From Adiantum capillus-veneris (Eukaryota > Streptophyta > Polypodiopsida > Polypodiales > Pteridaceae), in the NCBI GenBank assembly GCA_014529385.2, contig CM043966.1, positions 104,233,087 to 104,297,086 of the forward strand: 64,000 bases of DNA, in the 5' to 3' direction. A program made the translations under genes and the position numbers. The notes under the pieces were generated by a model. That model saw nothing but the letters and a program-made list of their open reading frames with translations, was not told the origin of the DNA and made no database searches. Shown in pieces: positions 57,901 to 64,000 of the stretch; the first letter of the stretch is position 1; each line of letters begins with the position of its first letter.

Positions 57901-58159
57901 AGTTGTCTATAGCTTTGGCAAAGATTTGACATATTAGTGGAATGGATCTTGCGAAAGTAAGTGCACCACAACACTATTATGCAGATCGAACATATTCTTT
58001 AGGATGTAGATTTGACAATTTCTCCTACAATGCCTATAAGATCTATGATTGCAGGTTGCCATTGTGAGATTTTGTTACTTCAAACAAGTATGGAAGGTGA
58101 GATGGAAGGCTGGAAGTGATAAGTCTTTGAAAATGCCCTAGAAATAGCTAGGTTCATAG

Positions 58160-58420
58160 AGATTCTACAACAAAGTAAGGAAGTGATGGTCGCCATTGGG
58201 AAACAAATGAACTCTGAAGAATGGGACACGATGATTGGTGCCACATTAAATAATTATTATTTAGATACGTGCTCTATTCTAAGATAGGTCAGACTTGGTC
58301 TAGTGGCTCCCCTGTCATGCGATGTATCTATGAGCACTAAGAGTTGTCATGGCTCCACACAAGCATGACTTGATTTTGTAATTTTTTGGATAAGCTAATA
58401 TACTCACCATTGTGAGTTTT
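58160..58420. repeat. diverged duplicated segment, copy 2
   Basis: Direct repeat of 57630-57900. A similar tail (ACAATTGTGAGTTTTGC) also occurs at about 1557-1573. Confidence 0.55.
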
Positions 58421-59185
58421 GGAAAAAGAAAGGATCCTTTGCACAAGAACATCCAGCATATACAAAAGGTCATTTCAATGGTCACAAAGCCCTTTGAAGG
58501 ATTTGAGACCATTGACCATACATGTACCCTTTAACCATGTTACAAAATTTCTATATTTTTGTCAAGGACTTCTTTTCTTTTTCACTGCAAGTCGCTTCCT
58601 CCTGCTTGCTAAAAGCCATCCATAAGTTTCCTGCATTAGTTATGTATGTAGCATTCTATTCTTTTTTGGGAATAGGAGTTCATTCCTAGATACCCATATC
58701 GCTTTCAGGACTACAACTCTAACTATACAAATTTTGTCCTTAACTCTTCATCATCCAATCTTCTACAGCCGAGTGATAGGTCTTGTCTAAAGAATGGAGT
58801 GCCAAGCTATCAAAATCCGTGAGCTAGAAGAGCAAGTGATGAGCATAGCCATAGAGTCAGACCAACTGATTTTCAAAAATGGGTCAAAAAATACAGTGGA
58901 TTTAGGAATCCATATGAGCACTTAGCAAGCCCTAGGAAAGTATTGATAACAAAGAGAATAATGGAGTTCCATACTCGGTTTGAAATATTTGGAATGACAT
59001 TAGAATGTAAAGGCTTTAACATGATTTAAGACCATACCTCCTAGAGCTATTACAGATTTGTCAACATTGACTATGAGGTTTGTTGTTGCATGTTGAAAGA
59101 TGGGCGCAATTTTTGGGCGAGCAATTTCTCGCAAGCGCTTTTTAAGAATCGGGCGAGCGAATTTCCAAAAGAAGGGATGATCTAC

Positions 59186-59230
<45 letters not shown>

Positions 59231-59414
59231 CAACTAAAATTTGATTGTCGTTTCACGGCCAACTTACATTCAAACAAAAAACAGCATGGATGCATTCAAT
59301 ACACTATTAATAAGACAAACAAAATTTCCTTACACACAGTTATGGTCTATTTCATATAGCAAACCCCAACTCTATGTGTTCCATTGCATCAAAAGTAAAC
59401 ACGTATGGGGGGGG
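58421..59414. other. no gene seen; (CT)n at 59189-59228
   Basis: Short frames only. The frames across 59189-59228 are products of the dinucleotide run. Confidence 0.6.
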
Positions 59415-62195
59415 ATACATCATGGGTGAGGTGGATGAAAGAAGGGTGGTGGGGGACCATATGCTCTGGGAGGAAACAAAGGTCGTGACAATGGGGGCAG
59501 TGCACCAAATGGTGGGGGAACTCCTCCAAATGGCAAAGGGTACGAATTGTATGTGGGGGGGGTTGTAGGTAGTGAAAGAGGCAATGGATCAACTCCGGGC
59601 GGGGCCTTAGATGTGGAGGCAATGAATGCACTGGGAGATGGTCCAGTTGCGCGCCATGCCAAAACTGGGGCCATGAAAGTGGGAGACGGTGTTGCTACTG
59701 CCCCGCCCTGACTGCTGAGTGGTGTCAAGAAAGGTGGCTCAAGCGGATGAAGCTGCCCTGTCATCTGCTTTGGTTGCTCAGTTACCTGAGCTCTGACACT
59801 CCTATGAAACATCAATGTCAAGCCTAAATCGGAAGGTAGGCGTTGAGCTGGCTCTAGACAAACACTGAAAACTGCCCAATCCTTCTCACAATTGATGCAA
59901 TGCCTGCGTAGTAGTAAACATTGTGTTGCCAATGTCCCCACTCATGCAACACAATCAGCATGCATCTCCCATGTCTATGAAGGTACCTAGTAGCCATCTA
60001 CAAAAAAAAAAGTAATCTTTAGATTTGTTATACCTATAATTTTATAAGAACATGAAGAAAAACTTCCAAAAAGTTTCTACCACCTGGCAAACGCTGGACT
60101 CCTTTCAACACCTCTACGATAAGGCCTAGCCATACAATCAAGCGTCCACTGTGTGGAATTTGAACCTAGTAGCTTCTCCCACAACATGTCGTCATCTGTA
60201 GAGAAGCCATGTACATTTGCTCCAATCTCTCCATCCGCTCAATCATACCTCGGAAGCCAACACCCACTGGTTCTAGGGGGAGAAAAAATGACCAGCAACA
60301 AAGTACCAACCTACGAATGATAGTAAAACATTATTATTTTGAAATGCAAACATCGAAGTTACTATTTAGTATCAAAACAAAAAATAACATACCCCCTCTA
60401 AATAGTCCTAAACTGTCGTGAAACTAGACTCCGACAGCCGTATGTACAATATCCTCAACACAACTGGAAATGAGCTCCCTCTACGTTTGAAGTGACAATG
60501 GACAGATGTTATGCATGATATGTCACCACAACCATGCCATCAACCAAAAGAAACTCGGTTGCCAGAAGGAATGCATCATCCACAAGCTCACTATCCCATT
60601 GGTTCCATAAAGGAACCCCACCCATGCTAGCTGCATGTGGCCTAGTGTGTAAGGGAAAGGCCATGTACATCAAACGTACACCACCCAATCTCAAGTTGGG
60701 GTTCATCTGCCCTGTTCCTGATAGAGAGCCCAAGAATCTATAGAGTGACTGCATAGAACTGCATGCAATCTTTGTTAGCACTAAAATTGTGGACATAACT
60801 TTGATTGTTGTAAATTAGCGTGGCTTACCTGTCATTGCACAACACATCTGGAATAGCTTTTGCCAACTCCTTGACACTAGCATGCACTGCAAGGTGGAGT
60901 GGCTCTACATGCATATCTATATGTAGAAACATAAGATCAAATATATATTTCAAGCAATGCTAAAGAGAACAACACAATGTTAATCATTTTCATGTACCTA
61001 GATGGTTATCTTGTGCAACTCTTGCCATGTCTGATAGGTCCTCTACAGCCCTGCCATGTGATGGTGAACATGGAGGGGACTCTTGGATGCCCCCTACTGG
61101 TCTTGGAGTGAAGGAAAGTGTCCATGCACTGTGGCTCATAGCACCAAGGCTATGAGCACTATCGCTGACTTCTACAGAATACTCCTCAACCACGTGCTCG
61201 CTCTCATTGTCACTGGAAACAACAGCCCTCTTCTTTCTCTTCCCACGTTGCCCATCATCCAACGGTGCTTGCGAGTATTTCTTTGAGGCCTATTTATTTT
61301 TGTCCAATTTCTTTGATGTGTTTGGAGATAGAGCATCCTCTATCACAATCGCTTTCTTCCATGACGCAGTATGTTCCGCTATTAATTAAAAAAGAATAGT
61401 TATTGAGCCCATGTTGTATTGCTGCATGGCAAAGGTAAAAACTATATAGAATGATACCTATGTATAGCACTTCCTCTTCGGGTGGGTACTCCTTGTCCAG
61501 GTAGTCTATCCACCAAGGACACTTGAGCCATGCTTCCTTTGGCCACAAGTCGTCTATCCACTCGTCAGGATATAAGCCCGTCTCCTCTCTCTCTGACATG
61601 CACCATGCATCACTAGGGTGCTCGGGAATGGGAAAGACAAGAGCATCTCTCCACCATCTACAAGACAGACCACAATGTTTTGAGCCACCGAGAACAAGAT
61701 TAGTGTATCCTACTACATTCTTAATTTGTCAATTAAAGATATCAAACCTGTACAACAAGCGTCGTGCCATGCAAGCAAAGTGGGGTTGCTCTTCGGGATC
61801 CTATGTAAACTTGATCCGAGCACTCCACTTCTTGAAGTCCTTGTCAAAGTGTTTGTGTCTGTATGTCAGTAATGTGTGGGCAAGTGTGCAACCATGCCTA
61901 CCTTCAGCCTTCTTGTGTTGGATAGCAACATTATAATTCTCGGCCTCCATTTTCTCAGTCATCTCAAGTACTCTCCTGCAACAAATAATAAGTCATAAGT
62001 TAGAATATCAACAAATTGCTAGCTGGTGCACATAATCACTAAATCTAACCTTTCCAATTGCCACCAATACACGTGATATCGAAGCCGCTAGATCCAGTCT
62101 TCTCCTTCAACCCTATGTCATTCTCCTTCAAGGATGCATCACCACCTTGGAGCAAATCAAGCAAGCGGCACTTCCTAGGAAAGGAAAAGTGAGAC
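59415..62195 (-). pseudogene. multi-exon locus of unknown function, broken
   Basis: Protein-like blocks on the minus strand are joined by good GT-AG introns: exons about 62050-62195, 61748-61975, 61458-61657, 60998-61378, 60829-60916, 60510-60737, 60084-60230 and 59415-59990. Reading phase is kept across the introns at 61658-61747, 61379-61457 and 60738-60828. Readable blocks include RRVLEMTEKMEAENYNVA, WWRDALVFPIPEHP, a basic KRKKR stretch with acidic Ser-rich sequence, GGVRLMYMAFPLHTRPHA, FLLVDGMVVVTYHA and a Pro-rich C-terminus. TAG codons interrupt exons 2 and 4, and a CACTA end lies at the 5' border. I do not recognise the family; a decayed methyltransferase-like fold in exon 6 is only a guess. 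Confidence 0.5.
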
Positions 62196-62198
62196 TTA
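62196..62198. repeat. possible 3-bp target duplication (TTA) of the CACTA element
   Basis: TTA precedes CACTACAAGAGG. The matching right flank is not in the window. Confidence 0.35.
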
Positions 62199-62520
62199 CA
62201 CTACAAGAGGTTCTTCACAGTTGTGACGGCCTTAGCGACGAAAATACACGGGGATTTTTTTACCCCCAGCGTCACTATAAGCGTCGCTATTTGCGTCGCT
62301 ATTAGCGTCTCTATATGCGTCTCTATACGCGTCTCTATTTGCGTCGCTATATAGAGACGCATATAGCGACGTAAATAGAGACGCATATAGAGACGCAAAT
62401 AGAGACGCATATAGAGACGCTAATAGCGACACAAATAGAGACGCATATAGAGACGCATATAGCGACGCTGCAAGTCCAAAAATAGCGACGTATATAGCGA
62501 CGCCCGAGAATAATTTTTTT
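62199..62520. mobile_element. CACTA-type DNA transposon terminus with subterminal repeats
   Basis: CACTACAAGAGG is the terminal motif of plant CACTA elements, reading rightward. From 62266 to 62508 follow about twenty 12-bp units of the type TAGAGACGCATA/TAGCGACGCAAA. They are in one orientation to about 62350 and in the other afterwards, pivoting on CTATATAG. Subterminal repeats of this sort bind the transposase in En/Spm-like elements. No opposite terminus is visible, so the body extends right or is truncated. Confidence 0.75.
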
Positions 62521-63109
62521 TGGTGGCAGGGCATACATTACCCTGCCACCCCATCAACCATTTTGAACATAAATTTTCCAAAACTAAGATGCAAAGCTGA
62601 CAAAAGTATATCGATAAAAGTGAATTGACAAAGTAATAAATTGACAAAATTATACACATCATAGGCAAAATAACTTGATTATTAAGCTTTGATTAAAATG
62701 TACTAGCTACAACGCAGTTGTCATTAATTATTGAAAAAATACATTGTTGGCCAATAGTTACAAAATTGACGTACACACGTCATCTCCTAATATACGTTGT
62801 GAAAAAAATAAAACTAGTGATATCTAGCTACGGCTACTTTGATGCCAACTAATCTGACGTGTCATCGCGTCCGAGCAGCACATCTGTCGGATACTGCAAA
62901 AAAAAAAAAAACACAATAAGACTTTATGTAAGTATAAATAAATAATTACAAAACAATCTAATGTTTAGCTTATTATTAAAATATAACAAATGTAAGAGTG
63001 TAAGGTTAAATATTGCCCAAGTCGGAGCGATAACTCTGAATGTCCATAAGAACATTTAAGCCCTTTTTGTCCTCATACTCGCACTTGTATGGTGTGGGTT
63101 CATGTCCAA
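62521..63109. other. no gene seen
   Basis: AT-rich sequence between the CACTA subterminal repeats and the satellite. It may be interior of the CACTA element. Confidence 0.5.
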
Positions 63110-64000
63110 TCATCGACCACTGTCAAGAGCGCGTATGGCAAGCCGTAGATAAAACCGTAAGAAGAAACGCCAAATATACAAGCAGTTTTTGAAGTCCTTT
63201 GCGTTTTTCTACAAAAAAACGCAAACGGACTTCCGAAAAGGCTTCAACACTTGCCCAAACCATCCATAGTTGATTAGGTAAGCTTTAGACAAAGTTAATA
63301 GTGCATATGGCAAGCCGTAGCCAAAACGGCAAGATGAAACGCTAAATACACAAGCCTTTTCTGAAGTCCGTTTGTATTTTTCTACGGAAAAACGCAAACG
63401 AACTTTAGAAACGGCCTGTGCGCTTGTCCAAACCATCCATAGTTGATTAGGTAATCTTTATGCAATGTCAAGAGCGTGTATGTCAAGCAGTATGCAAAAC
63501 CGCAAGAAGAAACGCCAAACACACAAGCCGTTTCTGAAGTTCGTTTGTGTTTTTCTACGGAAAAACGTAAACAAACTTAGAAAATGGCTTCAACACTTGC
63601 CCAAACCATCCATAGTTGATTAGGTAAGCTTTTGGCAAAGTCGGTAGCGCGTTTGGCAAGCTATAGGAAAAACCGTGAGAAGAAACGACAAAAATATACA
63701 ACCCGTTTCAGAAGTCCGTTCATGTTTTTCTACGAAAAACACAAACCATCCATAGTTGATTAGGTAAGCTTTAGGTAATGTCAAGAGCCTGTATGGCAAG
63801 CCGTAGGCAAAACCGCAAGAAGAAACGCTAAACATACAAGCCGTTTCTTAAGTCCGTTCGTGTTTTTTTACGAAAAAATACAAACGGACTTAAAAAATGG
63901 CTTGTGTGCTTGTCCAAACCATTCATAGGTGATTAGGTAAAGTTTAGGCAAAGTCAAGAGCATGTATGGCAAGCCATAGATAAAACCGCAAGAAGAAATG
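63110..64000. repeat. 173-bp tandem repeat array, runs off the window
   Basis: TGATTAGGTAA recurs at 63271, 63444, 63617, 63757 and 63930: steps of 173, 173, 140 (a 33-bp loss) and 173. Each unit holds GGCAAGCCGTAG, AAACCGCAAGAAGAAACGC and an inverted repeat of about 18 bases per arm (for example 63191-63233). Frames on the minus strand inside it are by-products. Confidence 0.9.

Noticed and set aside
59420-59941. Pro-rich 173-codon frame as a single-exon gene
   Set aside because: Its upstream sequence continues as protein-like exons with splice sites, so it is better treated as the 3' part of the multi-exon locus.
62201-62668. Overlapping minus-strand ORFs with regular SLYASLYA-like or DAYRDAYRD-like repeats
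   Set aside because: They are translations of the 12-bp CACTA subterminal repeats; a period divisible by three keeps several frames open.
63110-64000. Minus-strand ORFs with SCRFGYGLPYALLTL-type repeats
   Set aside because: They follow the 173-bp satellite and are broken at each indel.

Overview
The window is repeat-rich nuclear DNA of a land plant. It holds Ty1/copia and Ty3/gypsy retrotransposons primed by plant initiator-Met tRNA, chromoviruses, a CACTA-type DNA transposon end, and a degenerate locus with GT-AG introns. No bacterial gene organisation, tRNA or rRNA gene was seen. The species cannot be named from the sequence alone.

Layout. 1-787: the 5' end of a minus-strand element with a short LTR. 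3751-6106: a short-LTR, apparently non-coding element. 7282-7581: a 300-bp terminal-inverted-repeat unit. 7590-9860: gag, primer site and LTR of a gypsy element, followed by a lone gypsy protease scrap. 10735-14548: a 5'-truncated copia element (A), whose 3' LTR is split by a complete 13.1-kb chromovirus (H, 14549-27666, target duplication TACTC). 27803-38300: two members of one gypsy family (C partial, B complete with target duplication TCACC) inserted 289 bp apart in an anonymous repeat R. 38656-47091: element D, with 2.7-kb LTRs that are nearly identical. 49992-56628: element E, a gag-only copia-type element (target duplication ACACC), carrying nested element F (52397-55986, target duplication TGGAG), a copia element that lacks reverse transcriptase. 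59415-62195: a broken multi-exon locus of unknown function. 62199 onward: a CACTA terminus with 12-bp subterminal repeats. 63110-64000: an array of a 173-bp tandem repeat that runs off the window.

The most unusual object is D. It has an intact RNase H plus integrase reading frame (658 codons, all catalytic residues present) but no gag, protease or reverse transcriptase. In their place are two consecutive reading frames that are clearly homologous to each other and belong to no family I recognise. D, E and F are three neighbouring elements that kept LTRs, primer sites and target duplications while losing different parts of gag-pol, so all three look like dependants of other elements for movement. 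Other points of note are the 152-bp tandem array in both LTRs of H, the 173-bp satellite with a hairpin in each monomer, and an extra reading frame upstream of gag in H.

Nesting gives relative ages: A is older than H, E is older than F, and R is older than C, B and, probably, D. I counted roughly 30 substitutions between the D LTRs (about 1%), about 10 in 226 bp for F and about 16 in 316 bp for E. Nearly all coding remains except the D integrase frame are broken.
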